Assembly (NCBI GenBank): GCA_002796995.1
Contig: PEKW01000006.1
Location: 558,627-622,626, forward strand
From: Rhizobium sp.
Lineage (GTDB): Bacteria > Pseudomonadota > Alphaproteobacteria > Rhizobiales > Rhizobiaceae
Direction: 5' to 3'
Length of the DNA: 64,000 bases
This document shows positions 7,363-16,189 of this stretch, piece after piece (positions within the stretch are counted from its first letter, which is position 1; each line of letters opens with the position of its first letter). The notes below the pieces were generated by a model, which saw only the letters and a program-made list of their open reading frames with translations, ran no database searches and had not been told where the DNA came from. The position numbers were made by a program, and so were the translations under genes.

Positions 7363-8862
7363 ATGACCGAACAGAAGACCGCAGCACCCGCCCTCTCCTC
7401 CGACGTGACCGAAGTCCGCGCCCAGAAGCTCGCCCTCCTGCGCCAGCAGGTCGGCGACGTCTATCCGGCGCACTTCCACCGCACCATCACCAATGCGGAG
7501 CTTGCCGAGAAATATGCCGACCTGGAGCTCGACACCGAATCCGGCGACATCGTCACCGTCGCCGGCCGTGTCTACTCGTCGCGCAATTCCGGCATGTTCA
7601 TGGACATCCATGACGCCTCGGGCAAGATCCAGATCTTCTCCCACAAGGACACGACCCCGGAGGAAGCCCGTGCGCTTCTGCCGATGATCGACCTCGGCGA
7701 CATTATCGGCGTGACCGGCGCGGTGCGCCGCACCAAGCGCGGCGAGCTGACGATCAATGCGCATGAGATCACCATGCTCACCAAATCGCTGCTGCCGATG
7801 CCGGAAAAGTATCACGGCCTCGCTGACATCGAGACGCGCTACCGCAAGCGTCATCTCGACCTGTTGACCAACGAGGAATCCAAGCTGCGCTTCCAGCAGC
7901 GCTCGAAGATCATCTCGGGCGTGCGCCGCTTCATGGAGAACGACGGCTTCATGGAAGTCGAGACGCCCATGCTGCAGACGATCTACGGCGGCGCCACCGC
8001 CGAGCCCTTCAAGACCCACCACAATACGCTGAAGATGGACATGTTCCTGCGCATCGCGCCGGAACTCTATCTCAAGCGCACGCTGGTTTCTGGCCTGTCG
8101 GACAAGGTCTTCGAGATCAACCGCAACTTCCGCAACGAAGGCGTCTCCACCCGGCACAATCCGGAATTCACCATGATGGAATGTTACTGGGCCTATGCCG
8201 ACTACGAGGACATCATGGACCTCGTCGAGCGCATGTTCTCGGAACTGGCAATGACCATCCACGGCACGACCGAAGTGCCCTACGGCGACAAGGCCCTGTC
8301 CTTCAAGGGTCCGTTCCGTCGCATCTCCATGCCCGGCGCCGTCAAGGAGAAGACCGGCATCGACTTCCTCGCCATCAAGACCGACGAGGAGGCGCGCGCC
8401 GCCGCCCGCCATGCCGGCTTCGAAGTCGAGAAGGATTCCACCTGGGGCGAATGCCTCGCCTTCGTCTTCGAGGAAACCGTCGAGGGCGACCTGATCCAGC
8501 CGGCCCACGTCATCCACTTCCCCAAGGACATCTCGCCCTTCGCCAAGGAAGTGCCGGGCGAGCCGCGCCTGGTCGAGCGCTTCGAGACCTATGTCAACGG
8601 GTGGGAACTCGGCAACGCATTCTCCGAACTCAACGATCCGGAAGAACAGCGCGCCCGGATGGTCGAACAACTGACGCAGGCCCACGCCCGCGGCGAAAAG
8701 GAAAAGGCCCTCGACGAGGACTTCCTCGACGCCATGGACCAGGGCATGCCGCCGGCCGGTGGCCTCGGCGTCGGCGTCGACCGCCTGATCATGGTGCTGA
8801 CCAATGCGCCGTCGATCCGCGACGTCATCCTCTTCCCGGCCCGCCGTCACAAGGGCGACTGA
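7363..8862 (+). CDS. lysS: Lysyl-tRNA synthetase, class II
   Basis: Charges tRNA-Lys with lysine. The 499-residue protein has an N-terminal OB-fold anticodon-binding domain (DIVTVAGRVYSSRNSGMFMDIHD, continuing to GVTGAVRRTKRGELTI) and a class II catalytic core: motif 1 around FMENDGFMEVETPMLQ, motif 2 FEINRNFRNEGVSTRHNPEF near residues 251-270 and motif 3 GGLGVGVDRLIMVLT near residue 465. Length and motif order match bacterial LysS. It lies 52 bp after the small ORF downstream of gltX, so the two synthetase genes may be cotranscribed. A strong terminator follows. Confidence 0.95.
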   Translation: MTEQKTAAPALSSDVTEVRAQKLALLRQQVGDVYPAHFHRTITNAELAEKYADLELDTESGDIVTVAGRVYSSRNSGMFMDIHDASGKIQIFSHKDTTPEEARALLPMIDLGDIIGVTGAVRRTKRGELTINAHEITMLTKSLLPMPEKYHGLADIETRYRKRHLDLLTNEESKLRFQQRSKIISGVRRFMENDGFMEVETPMLQTIYGGATAEPFKTHHNTLKMDMFLRIAPELYLKRTLVSGLSDKVFEINRNFRNEGVSTRHNPEFTMMECYWAYADYEDIMDLVERMFSELAMTIHGTTEVPYGDKALSFKGPFRRISMPGAVKEKTGIDFLAIKTDEEARAAARHAGFEVEKDSTWGECLAFVFEETVEGDLIQPAHVIHFPKDISPFAKEVPGEPRLVERFETYVNGWELGNAFSELNDPEEQRARMVEQLTQAHARGEKEKALDEDFLDAMDQGMPPAGGLGVGVDRLIMVLTNAPSIRDVILFPARRHKGD

Positions 8863-8892
8863 GCCGGTCAGGACATCCGCTTAAATAGAGAA

Positions 8893-8925
8893 ATCCCGGT
8901 GCAGCCCCCTGCACCGGGATCTTTT
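8893..8925 (+). terminator. Rho-independent terminator after lysS
   Basis: An 11-bp perfect stem (ATCCCGGTGCA / TGCACCGGGAT) with loop GCCCCC, then CTTTTCG. It lies between lysS and the convergent His-rich protein gene. Confidence 0.85.
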
Positions 8926-8944
8926 CGTTGTCGCTCGGTCTGCC

Positions 8945-10552
8945 TCAGTTCGTTGCTTCTACGTGCTCTTCGGCGTCGGCCTTGACACTCGCCTTCGGCG
9001 GCAGGACAGCGGAATCCTCGGCCGGTATCTCGCCGGCGGCCGGCGCGGCACTCGCACCCTCCAGCGGCTGGGACCTCAGCTTCTCCAGCCACGCGGCGCC
9101 GGCGGCTTTCGCCTTGCCTTCCGCCGCAGGTTCAGGGGCATCCTCGTGTTCCGCGGCTGCCGCATCTTCAGCCGGCGCAGCGTCATGCTCGGCCGGGGCA
9201 GCCGCCTCTTCAGGTACAGCCGCTTCGGCCGGTACGGCATCATGGCCGCCAGCGGCGTCTTCCGACGTCGCAGGCGCAGGCGTTTCCTCATCGCTGCCGA
9301 GCACCATGCCCTTCAGCGACGAGAACCAGCCGCCGCTCTCGGCCGCTGCTGCGGCTGGCTCGGCGGCCTTGGCATGGGCATCGGCCTCGGCGGCATGCAG
9401 GGCAACAGCCTCGCCCTGAGCGCCTTCGCCAGCCAGCATTTCGTGGGCGGGAGCTGCGTCGGCGGCATGGCCCGCATCCGCACCATGCGCATCGGCTTCG
9501 ACCGGCGCAGCAGAATGGGCATCTGCGGGAGCTTCGTCATGGGCGCTCGCCGCTGCCTCGGCGGGGACAGCCGAGTGCTCATTGGCGGGAGCTTCCGCAT
9601 GGCCATCGGCCGGGGCGATTGCATGGTCTGCCGGGGCCGCATCGTGGCCATCGGCAGGCGCTGTTGCATTATGGCCGGCATCCGCACCGTGGCCGCCTTC
9701 GGCCGGCGCCTTCTCATCCGAACCGAACACCATGCCAGTGATCGAGTCGAGCCAGCCCTTGCTTTCCGCGGCACCCTGTTCGGGCGCTGCCGCGCCATGT
9801 CCATCGGCCGCGGCTTCTGCACCGTGCCCGGAGGCCGGAGCTTCTGCTCCGTGACCATCCGCGGGCGCTGCCTCGCCATGGCCGTCGGCAGGGGCTGCTT
9901 CGCCATGGCCGGCCGGTGCACCATGTTCGGCAGGTGCCCCGTGTTCGGCTGGCGCACCATGCCCCTCGGGAACGACCACTTCGGGCTTGATGCAATCGGT
10001 CTTGTCGTCGAGCCGGGCGACCAGCGTCTCGATGTCCGCCTCGGGAAGGGCGATCTTCTCGCCGTAGAACAGTCCGTCGGCATTCGCCGGCTTGTCGACA
10101 TAACGCGCGGTGAACTTCTGGCCGTTCGCCTCTTCCGGCACGCGGCTCGGATCGGCAATGTAGACGACGTCGGCGCCGACGGCACGGCCGCGCATGGCCG
10201 AACGATCGGTCGGGCCGCTCTTGTCGAGCACGACCACCTGCACGAGATCGGGCTTCTCGCGCTCGTAGACCGCACCGGCCACGCGAAGCGCGGTCTTGAC
10301 GCGCGTCATACCGTCGCCGGGCTCATCCGTGGTGATGTATTTGCGGACCCAGAAGCGGTCCTTCTTCTTGATCGTGACGGTTTTGACCTCGGTGCATTCG
10401 AGGCCGTTCAGGTCCGCGTAGGACGGGCCGAGGATGGCGTCGGCGCCGATGAACACGGCCGCGGCACCGGTCGCGCCGCACAGGACTAGCACGCCGCCAA
10501 AGGCGAGGACGATCTTGCGAGAGATCCGGATCTTGCTGAAAAGACCCTTCAC
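8945..10552 (-). CDS. Membrane-anchored His/Ala/Pro-rich repeat protein of unknown function
   Basis: A 535-residue protein I do not recognise. The start is a GTG at 10552 (MKGLFSKIRISRK), with CGGAG 9 bases upstream; the track start at 10663 lacks such a site. One membrane helix lies near residues 13-38 (KIVLAFGGVLVLCGATGAAA), then a folded-looking domain of about 150 residues with two cysteines (LECTEV, DCIKPEV). The rest is low complexity: a tract of HGAPAEHGAPAEHG and DGHGEAAPADGHG units, then a repeated block, GWLDSITGMVFGSDEKAPAE (about residues 265-284) and GWFSSLKGMVLGSDEETPAP (about 405-424), with a degenerate AAWLEKLRSQP near 485. The gene is divergent from sitABCD. The histidines suggest periplasmic metal binding, but this is inference. 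Confidence 0.65.
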   Translation of the reverse strand: MKGLFSKIRISRKIVLAFGGVLVLCGATGAAAVFIGADAILGPSYADLNGLECTEVKTVTIKKKDRFWVRKYITTDEPGDGMTRVKTALRVAGAVYEREKPDLVQVVVLDKSGPTDRSAMRGRAVGADVVYIADPSRVPEEANGQKFTARYVDKPANADGLFYGEKIALPEADIETLVARLDDKTDCIKPEVVVPEGHGAPAEHGAPAEHGAPAGHGEAAPADGHGEAAPADGHGAEAPASGHGAEAAADGHGAAAPEQGAAESKGWLDSITGMVFGSDEKAPAEGGHGADAGHNATAPADGHDAAPADHAIAPADGHAEAPANEHSAVPAEAAASAHDEAPADAHSAAPVEADAHGADAGHAADAAPAHEMLAGEGAQGEAVALHAAEADAHAKAAEPAAAAAESGGWFSSLKGMVLGSDEETPAPATSEDAAGGHDAVPAEAAVPEEAAAPAEHDAAPAEDAAAAEHEDAPEPAAEGKAKAAGAAWLEKLRSQPLEGASAAPAAGEIPAEDSAVLPPKASVKADAEEHVEATN

Positions 10553-10701
10553 GCCATGAACTCCGACATCAATCCCGCCCCGCCTCAACACGCAATACTG
10601 ACGTCGATACTTGCCACAACGGTCTTGATGAAGGTTTAATCCAGTCGCGACAATCCTCCGCACGTTGCCCGGCCGGCTGCCAGAACCACCGCTTTTGCGT
10701 C

Positions 10702-10724
10702 TTTTTGCGAGCCATTCGCAAAAA
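10702..10724. promoter_or_regulatory. Inverted repeat upstream of sitA
   Basis: TTTTTGCGA, 5-base spacer GCCAT, TCGCAAAAA: 9-bp perfect arms just upstream of a TTGACA -35 (10728-10733). It lies in the shared region of sitABCD and the divergent His-rich protein gene, so it may be an operator for either. The half ATTCGCAA recurs at 10768-10775 in the Fur-like box. Confidence 0.4.
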
Positions 10725-10754
10725 GCATTGACAATCCGATTTTGCGCCTTAGCT

Positions 10755-10773
10755 TTTAATGAGAATTATTCGC
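10755..10773 (+). promoter_or_regulatory. Fur/Mur-like metal-responsive box upstream of sitA
   Basis: TTTAATGAGAATTATTCGC matches the classical 19-bp Fur consensus at 13 positions by my alignment. It lies 21 bp before the sitA ATG and just downstream of TTGACA at 10728. In rhizobia sitABCD is repressed in manganese by the Fur homologue Mur, so this is the expected site. The -10 hexamer (about 10751) is poor. Confidence 0.6.
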
Positions 10774-10793
10774 AAGAAGCCCCAGGAGTTTTC

Positions 10794-11681
10794 ATGCTGC
10801 CCCGCATCGCCGGCTTTCTCGCTGCCGCCCTTATCCTGCTGCCGCTCCCGCTTGCCGCGGCGGAAAAACCGAAGGTCATCACCACCTTCACCGTCATCGC
10901 CGACATTGCCCGCAACGTCGCGGGCGACATGGCGGAAGTTGACAGCATCACCAAGCCGGGTGCGGAGATCCACAACTACCAGCCGACGCCGCGCGACATC
11001 CTGAAGGCACGCGACGCCGATCTCGTCCTGTGGAACGGCCTCAACCTGGAACGCTGGTTCGAGAAATTCCTTGCCAATCTCGGCTCGGTGCCGGCCGCCG
11101 TCATCAGCGACGGCGTGCAACCGATCAGCATTTCCGGCGGCGGCTATGACGGCAAGCCCAATCCGCATGCCTGGATGTCGCCGGACAATGCGCTGATCTA
11201 TGTCGAGAACATCCGCGAGGCGCTGGCCGAAGTCGATCCCGAGCATGCCGAAGCCTATGCTGCGAACGCCAAGGCCTATTCCGACAAGATCCGTGCCGAG
11301 ATCGAGCCGATGAAGGCGCAGATCGCGGCCCTGCCGGCCGAGAAGCGCTGGCTGGTCACCAGCGAGGGCGCCTTCTCCTATCTCGCCCGCGATCTGGGCC
11401 TCAAGGAACTCTTCCTCTGGCCGGTCAATGCCGATGCGCAGGGCACGCCGCAGCAGGTGCGCGCCGTGATCGACGCCATGCGCGAAAACCGGATCGCCGT
11501 GATCTTTTCCGAGAGCACGATCTCCGACAAGCCGGCCCGGCAGGTGGCCGAGGAAACCGGTGCGGCCTATGGCGGCGTTCTCTATGTCGACTCGCTGAGC
11601 GAGGAAGGCGGCCCGGTCCCGACCTATCTCGACCTGCTGAAGATCACCGTCTCGACCATCGCCGAGGGGCTCGCCCGATGA
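10794..11681 (+). CDS. sitA: Manganese/iron ABC transporter, periplasmic metal-binding protein
   Basis: A cluster A-I (ZnuA/PsaA-like) solute-binding protein of 295 residues. The signal peptide is [25 protein letters not shown]; the mature part has [17 protein letters not shown], the first ligand region [31 protein letters not shown], and a late acidic ligand region [19 protein letters not shown]. There is no His-rich loop as in ZnuA, which favours Mn/Fe over zinc. The ATG at 10794 has CCAGGAG upstream and gives a proper signal peptide; the track start at 10665 is too long. First gene of sitABCD, with the sitB start overlapping its stop by 4 nt. Confidence 0.9.
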   Translation: MLPRIAGFLAAALILLPLPLAAAEKPKVITTFTVIADIARNVAGDMAEVDSITKPGAEIHNYQPTPRDILKARDADLVLWNGLNLERWFEKFLANLGSVPAAVISDGVQPISISGGGYDGKPNPHAWMSPDNALIYVENIREALAEVDPEHAEAYAANAKAYSDKIRAEIEPMKAQIAALPAEKRWLVTSEGAFSYLARDLGLKELFLWPVNADAQGTPQQVRAVIDAMRENRIAVIFSESTISDKPARQVAEETGAAYGGVLYVDSLSEEGGPVPTYLDLLKITVSTIAEGLAR

Positions 11682-12565
11682 TCATGGGACCCAGCACCAG
11701 AACACGGCCCGAGGGCCTGACCGCCAAGAACGTGACGGTCACTTACCGCAACGGCCTGACCGCGCTCAAGGCCGCGAGCTTCTCGATCCCGAAGGGCACG
11801 ATCACCGCGCTCGTCGGCGTCAACGGCGCCGGCAAGTCGACCCTGTTCAAGGCCATCATGGGCTTCGTGCCGCTCGCTGCCGGTGAGATCAGCGTGCTCG
11901 GCATGAGCGTGCGCCAGGCGCTGCGCCAGAACCTCATCGCCTACGTGCCCCAGGCCGAGGAAGTCGACTGGGACTTTCCGGTCCTGGTCGAGGACGTGGT
12001 GATGATGGGCCGCTACGGCCACATGAACTTCTTCCGCATTCCGTCGCGCAACGACCACAAGATGGTCGCCGACGCTTTGGCGCGGGTCGGCATGAGCGAT
12101 TTCCGCAAGCGCCAGATCGGCGAACTGTCCGGCGGCCAGCGCAAGCGCGTCTTCCTCGCCCGCGCGCTCGCCCAGGAAGGACAGGTGATCCTGCTGGACG
12201 AACCCTTCACCGGCGTCGACGTCAACACAGAGGAACAAATCGTCGCGCTGATGCGGGACCTGCGCGCCGAAGGCCGCGTCATGCTGGTCTCGACCCACAA
12301 TCTCGGCAGCGTGCCGGAATTCTGCGACCGCACCATCTTCGTCAAGGGCACGGTGATCGCGTCGGGCCCGACCGAGGAAACCTTCACCGAGGAGAACCTG
12401 AAGACAGCCTTCGGTGGGGCCTTGCGCCACTTCGTTCTCGGCGGCGCCGACCTGCATGACGACGCCGATGCGCGCCAGCTCAAGGTCATCACCGATGACG
12501 AACGTCCTTTCGTCATCTACGGCAAGCCGCAGACGGGAAAAGCCGATGACAAGCCTTCTGCTTGA
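11678..12565 (+). CDS. sitB: Manganese/iron ABC transporter, ATP-binding protein
   Basis: The 295-residue cytoplasmic ATPase of the metal importer. Walker A is [16 protein letters not shown] near residue 47, the signature is [17 protein letters not shown], Walker B is [12 protein letters not shown], and the switch histidine sits in MLVSTHNLG. The region after the core ATPase ([20 protein letters not shown]) is typical of SitB/MntB proteins. The start overlaps the sitA stop (ATGA). A second ATG two codons on ([11 protein letters not shown]) is an equally plausible start. The sitC ATG lies inside the last 20 nt, so the four genes are tightly coupled. Confidence 0.92.
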   Translation: MIMGPSTRTRPEGLTAKNVTVTYRNGLTALKAASFSIPKGTITALVGVNGAGKSTLFKAIMGFVPLAAGEISVLGMSVRQALRQNLIAYVPQAEEVDWDFPVLVEDVVMMGRYGHMNFFRIPSRNDHKMVADALARVGMSDFRKRQIGELSGGQRKRVFLARALAQEGQVILLDEPFTGVDVNTEEQIVALMRDLRAEGRVMLVSTHNLGSVPEFCDRTIFVKGTVIASGPTEETFTEENLKTAFGGALRHFVLGGADLHDDADARQLKVITDDERPFVIYGKPQTGKADDKPSA

Positions 12566-13406
12566 GCCCTTCACCTACGACTACATGCGCAACGCCATCC
12601 TGGTGAGTGCACTCGTTGGCGGGGTCTGCGGTTTCCTCTCCGCCTATCTGATGCTGAAGGGCTGGTCGCTGATCGGCGACGCCCTCTCGCACGCCATCGT
12701 CCCGGGCGTCGCCGGCGCCTACATGCTCGGCCTGCCCTTTGCCTTCGGCGCCTTCATCTCCGGCGGGCTCGCCGCCGCCGCCATGCTCTTCCTCAACCAG
12801 CGCACGCGGCTCAAGGAAGACGCGATCATCGGCCTGATCTTCACCTCCTTCTTCGGCCTTGGCCTGTTCATGGTGTCGCTCTCGCCGGTCTCGGTGAACA
12901 TCCAGACCATCGTGCTCGGCAACATCCTTGCCATCACCCCGGCCGACACGCTGCAGCTCGTGCTGATCGGCGGCGTCAGCCTCGTGGTGCTGACCGCCAA
13001 GTGGAAGGACTTCATGGTCGCCTTCTTCGACGAGAACCATGCCCGCTCGATCGGCCTGCGCCCCGACCTCCTGAAGATCGTCTTCTTCACCCTGCTCGCC
13101 GGCTCGACGGTCGCTGCCCTCCAGACCGTCGGCGCCTTCCTCGTCGTCGCCATGGTGGTGACGCCGGGCGCCACCGCCTATCTGCTCACCGACCGCTTCC
13201 AGCGGCTGATCGTGCTCGCCTTCCTGATCGGCGCCGGAACGAGCTTCACCGGCGCCTATGCGAGCTATTTCCTCGACGGGGCCACCGGCGGCGTCATCGT
13301 CGTGCTGCAGACCGCACTCTTCCTGCTGGCCTTCGTATTCGCCCCGAAGCACGGCCTCATCGCCGCGCGCCGGCGCGCGGCTGAGGCCCTGGAGCCGACG
13401 CCATGA
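12546..13406 (+). CDS. sitC: Manganese/iron ABC transporter, permease
   Basis: A 286-residue integral membrane subunit with eight or nine hydrophobic segments of the ABC-3 family. Its motifs include [20 protein letters not shown] and [18 protein letters not shown] early, and [20 protein letters not shown] in the metal-gating region. The track frame starts at 12414, but the ATG at 12546 ([17 protein letters not shown]) gives the normal length and overlaps sitB by 20 nt. It probably pairs with SitD as a heterodimeric channel; both share the GWSLxGDAxSHA motif. Confidence 0.92.
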   Translation: MTSLLLEPFTYDYMRNAILVSALVGGVCGFLSAYLMLKGWSLIGDALSHAIVPGVAGAYMLGLPFAFGAFISGGLAAAAMLFLNQRTRLKEDAIIGLIFTSFFGLGLFMVSLSPVSVNIQTIVLGNILAITPADTLQLVLIGGVSLVVLTAKWKDFMVAFFDENHARSIGLRPDLLKIVFFTLLAGSTVAALQTVGAFLVVAMVVTPGATAYLLTDRFQRLIVLAFLIGAGTSFTGAYASYFLDGATGGVIVVLQTALFLLAFVFAPKHGLIAARRRAAEALEPTP

Positions 13407-14266
13407 ACAACGAGACCTTCGAACTCCTGCTTCTGCCGTTCCAGCTGCCCTTCATGCTCTCGGCCTTCGCCGTGACCCTGATGATCGCCGTGCCGATGGC
13501 ACTGCTCTCCTGCTTCCTGGTGCTGAAGGGTTGGTCGCTGATGGGCGATGCGGTGTCCCATGCCGTGCTACCCGGCGTCGTCATCGCCTACATGGTCGGC
13601 CTGCCGCTCGCAATCGGCGCCTTCGTCGCCGGCATGATCTGCGCGCTCGCCACCGGTTATGTGAAGGAGAACAGCCGGATCAAGGAAGACACGGTGCTCG
13701 GCATCGTGTTCTCCGGCATGTTCGGTCTCGGCATCGTGCTTTTCGTCAAGGTCGAATCCGACGTCCATCTCGACCATATCCTGTTCGGCGACATGCTCGG
13801 CATCCTGCCCTCGGACCTGATCGAGACCGGCCTGATCGCCCTTGCCGCGACCGCATTCCTGGTGATCCTGCGCAAGGACCTTCTGGCTCATGCCTTCGAT
13901 CCGCAGCACGCCCGCGCCATCGGCCTGCCGGTCCGGCTCCTGCACTATGGCCTGCTGGCCGTGCTGTCGCTGACCGTGGTCGGCGCGCTGAAGGCCGTCG
14001 GCATCATCCTCTCGGTTGCCATGCTGGTCGCCCCCGGCGCCATCGCCTTCCTCATCACCCGACGGTTCCAGACCATGCTGGTCGCCGCCGTCGTCGTTGC
14101 CGTCACCGCAACCGTGCTCGGCATCTATCTGAGCTTCCTGATCGACAGCGCACCGGCGCCGACCATCGTCCTGCTGATGACCGGCATGTTCATCCTCGCC
14201 TTCCTGCGCACTGTGTGGAAGGCCCGCGACATGCGCAGGCAGCCGGTGCCGGAGACTGACGGTTAG
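13403..14266 (+). CDS. sitD: Manganese/iron ABC transporter, second permease
   Basis: A 287-residue ABC-3 family membrane protein, paralogue of the preceding permease, with LSCFLVLKGWSLMGDAVSHA and LPGVVIAYMVGLPLAIGAF, and KAVGIILSVAMLVAPGAIAFL in the later helices. The ATG overlaps the sitC stop by 4 nt. It is the last gene of the sitABCD operon; the next gene, arsA, is 84 bp away on the same strand and might be reached by read-through. Two separate permease genes after a binding protein and an ATPase is the SitABCD arrangement, not the three-gene ZnuABC one. Confidence 0.92.
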   Translation: MNNETFELLLLPFQLPFMLSAFAVTLMIAVPMALLSCFLVLKGWSLMGDAVSHAVLPGVVIAYMVGLPLAIGAFVAGMICALATGYVKENSRIKEDTVLGIVFSGMFGLGIVLFVKVESDVHLDHILFGDMLGILPSDLIETGLIALAATAFLVILRKDLLAHAFDPQHARAIGLPVRLLHYGLLAVLSLTVVGALKAVGIILSVAMLVAPGAIAFLITRRFQTMLVAAVVVAVTATVLGIYLSFLIDSAPAPTIVLLMTGMFILAFLRTVWKARDMRRQPVPETDG

Positions 14267-14350
14267 GCTTGCCGGATTTGCCTTGAGTCAAGTCGCTTCC
14301 TTCCGCAGTCGTCTAGGGTTAGCGTCACGCCTGAGCAAGGAGCGAGCCCG

Positions 14351-16117
14351 ATGACATCCATGACGCTGCTGACCAGACCGAACCGCCACCTGTTCTTCAC
14401 CGGCAAGGGTGGCGTCGGCAAAACCTCGATCAGTTGCGCCACTGCAATCGCGCTGGCCGACAAGGGACTGAAGGTCCTGCTGGTCAGCACCGACCCGGCC
14501 TCCAATCTCGACGAAATGCTCGGCGTAGCGCTCGGCAGCGATCCGACGCCGGTGCCGGGCGTGTCCGGCCTGTCGGCGATGAACATCGACCCGGAAACGG
14601 CGGCAGAAGACTACCGCGGCCGCGTGCTCGACCAGATGGGGCCGGCCGCCACCGACAAGGACAAGGCGACCGTGCGCGAACAGCTGTCCGGCGCCTGCAC
14701 CACCGAGATCGCCGCCTTCGACGAGTTCGTCGGCCTGCTCGCCGACGACAATCCGCAATTCGACCACATCATCTTCGACACCGCGCCGACCGGCCATACG
14801 CTGAGACTGCTCAGCCTGCCCAAGGCCTGGACCGGCTTCCTCGAGGCCAACGAGCGCGGCGCCTCATGCCTTGGACCGCATTCCGGCCTGAAAATGCAGG
14901 AGGACCGTTTCCGCGAGGCACTCGACTGCCTGGGAGATCCGGCCCGGACCACCATCGTGCTGGTAACCCGTGCCGACCGCGGCGCCATCCGCGAGGCCGC
15001 GCGCACCGCCGGAGAGCTCGCCGAACTCGGCCTCTCCAACCAGATGCTCGCCGTCAACGGCCGCTTCACGCCCTCCGATCCGAACGACACCGTTGCGACC
15101 GCCTTCGCCGCCGAACAGACGGCAGCGCTGGCCGAACTGCCCGCCTCCCTCGCATCCCTGCCGCGCGACGAGGTGCCGCTGAAATCCTTCGACATGGTCG
15201 GCCTCGAAGCCCTGCGCGCCCTCTTCGCGCCACAGGACGATCTGACCGGTTCCACCGCCGGCGACCTCCCCGCCGTCACCGACCTGCCGAGTCTCTCGAC
15301 GCTGGTCGACGACATCGCAGCGGGCGGCAAGGGTCTCGTCATGGTCATGGGCAAGGGTGGTGTCGGCAAGACGACGGTGGCGGCCGCCGTGGCGGTCGGG
15401 CTGGCCGCCCGCGGCCATTCCGTCCACCTGACGACCACCGACCCGGCGGCCCACCTTTCCTTCGTCGTCGGCTCGGACGCCATGCCGGGCCTGACCGTCG
15501 ACCGCATCGATCCGGAAGCAGAGACCGCGCGTTACATCGACAAGATCATGACCACCAAGGGCCGCGACCTCGACGAGGACGGCAAGGCCCTGCTGCGCGA
15601 GGATCTGGCCTCCCCCTGCACCGAGGAAGTCGCCGTTTTCCACGCCTTCTCCCGCGTCGTCGGTGAGGCGCGGAGCAGCTTCGTGGTCATCGACACGGCG
15701 CCGACCGGCCATACCCTGCTGCTGCTCGACGCGACCGGCGCCTATCACCGCCAGATGACGCGGCATCTCGACGAAAACGCCCCCGGCCGCATGGTCACGC
15801 CCCTGATGCGCCTGCAGGACCCGGCCTATACGCGCGTCCTGCTCGTCACCCTGCCGGAAACCACGCCGGTCTCCGAGGCCGGCGCGCTGCAGGAAGACCT
15901 CCGCCGCGCCAAAATCGAGCCCTATGGCTGGGTGGTCAACAAGTCGATGGCGATCACCGGCACGCGCGACCCGCTGCTGCGCGCCCGGATCAAGGGCGAG
16001 GCCGCCCAGATCGAGCGGGTGAAGCGCGATTTCGCCAGCCGCGTCTACGGCCTGGATTTCCGCTCGGTCGCACCGGTCGGGCTGACCGAACTGCGCAAGA
16101 TCGCCGATCCGGCATGA
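14351..16117 (+). CDS. arsA: Arsenical pump-driving ATPase ArsA (two-domain)
   Basis: A 588-residue cytoplasmic ATPase that energises the ArsB As(III)/Sb(III) efflux channel. It is a tandem duplication: each half has a deviant P-loop (GKGGVGKTS near residue 18, GKGGVGKTT near 334) and a DTAPTGHT signal, separated by a linker. The three metalloid-binding cysteines of the E. coli plasmid protein are conserved: SGACTTEIAAFDEF (about C116), GASCLGPHSGL (about C173) and SPCTEEVAVFHAF (about C423). So it is a genuine ArsA, not a Get3-like single-domain protein. No arsR, arsD, arsB or arsC lies in the window, which is unusual. AAGGAG precedes the ATG; Met4 is an alternative start. Confidence 0.9.
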   Translation: MTSMTLLTRPNRHLFFTGKGGVGKTSISCATAIALADKGLKVLLVSTDPASNLDEMLGVALGSDPTPVPGVSGLSAMNIDPETAAEDYRGRVLDQMGPAATDKDKATVREQLSGACTTEIAAFDEFVGLLADDNPQFDHIIFDTAPTGHTLRLLSLPKAWTGFLEANERGASCLGPHSGLKMQEDRFREALDCLGDPARTTIVLVTRADRGAIREAARTAGELAELGLSNQMLAVNGRFTPSDPNDTVATAFAAEQTAALAELPASLASLPRDEVPLKSFDMVGLEALRALFAPQDDLTGSTAGDLPAVTDLPSLSTLVDDIAAGGKGLVMVMGKGGVGKTTVAAAVAVGLAARGHSVHLTTTDPAAHLSFVVGSDAMPGLTVDRIDPEAETARYIDKIMTTKGRDLDEDGKALLREDLASPCTEEVAVFHAFSRVVGEARSSFVVIDTAPTGHTLLLLDATGAYHRQMTRHLDENAPGRMVTPLMRLQDPAYTRVLLVTLPETTPVSEAGALQEDLRRAKIEPYGWVVNKSMAITGTRDPLLRARIKGEAAQIERVKRDFASRVYGLDFRSVAPVGLTELRKIADPA

Positions 16118-16189
16118 CGTGCCAGGCGGCTACAGCTTAAGAATCGCCAGCAAGGCCGCTGCGGCGGCCCTTGCCAGGCATATTGCAGA

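Noticed and set aside
8963-10489. 508-codon plus-strand ORF opposite the His-rich protein gene
   Set aside because: Its Arg/Gly/Cys composition is that of an antisense reading of an Ala/Pro-rich gene; the minus strand has a membrane anchor, a ribosome-binding site and a repeated block.
16154-16169. Terminator between arsA and the autotransporter
   Set aside because: GGCCGC/GCGGCC is only a 6-bp stem with no U-tract; too weak to call.
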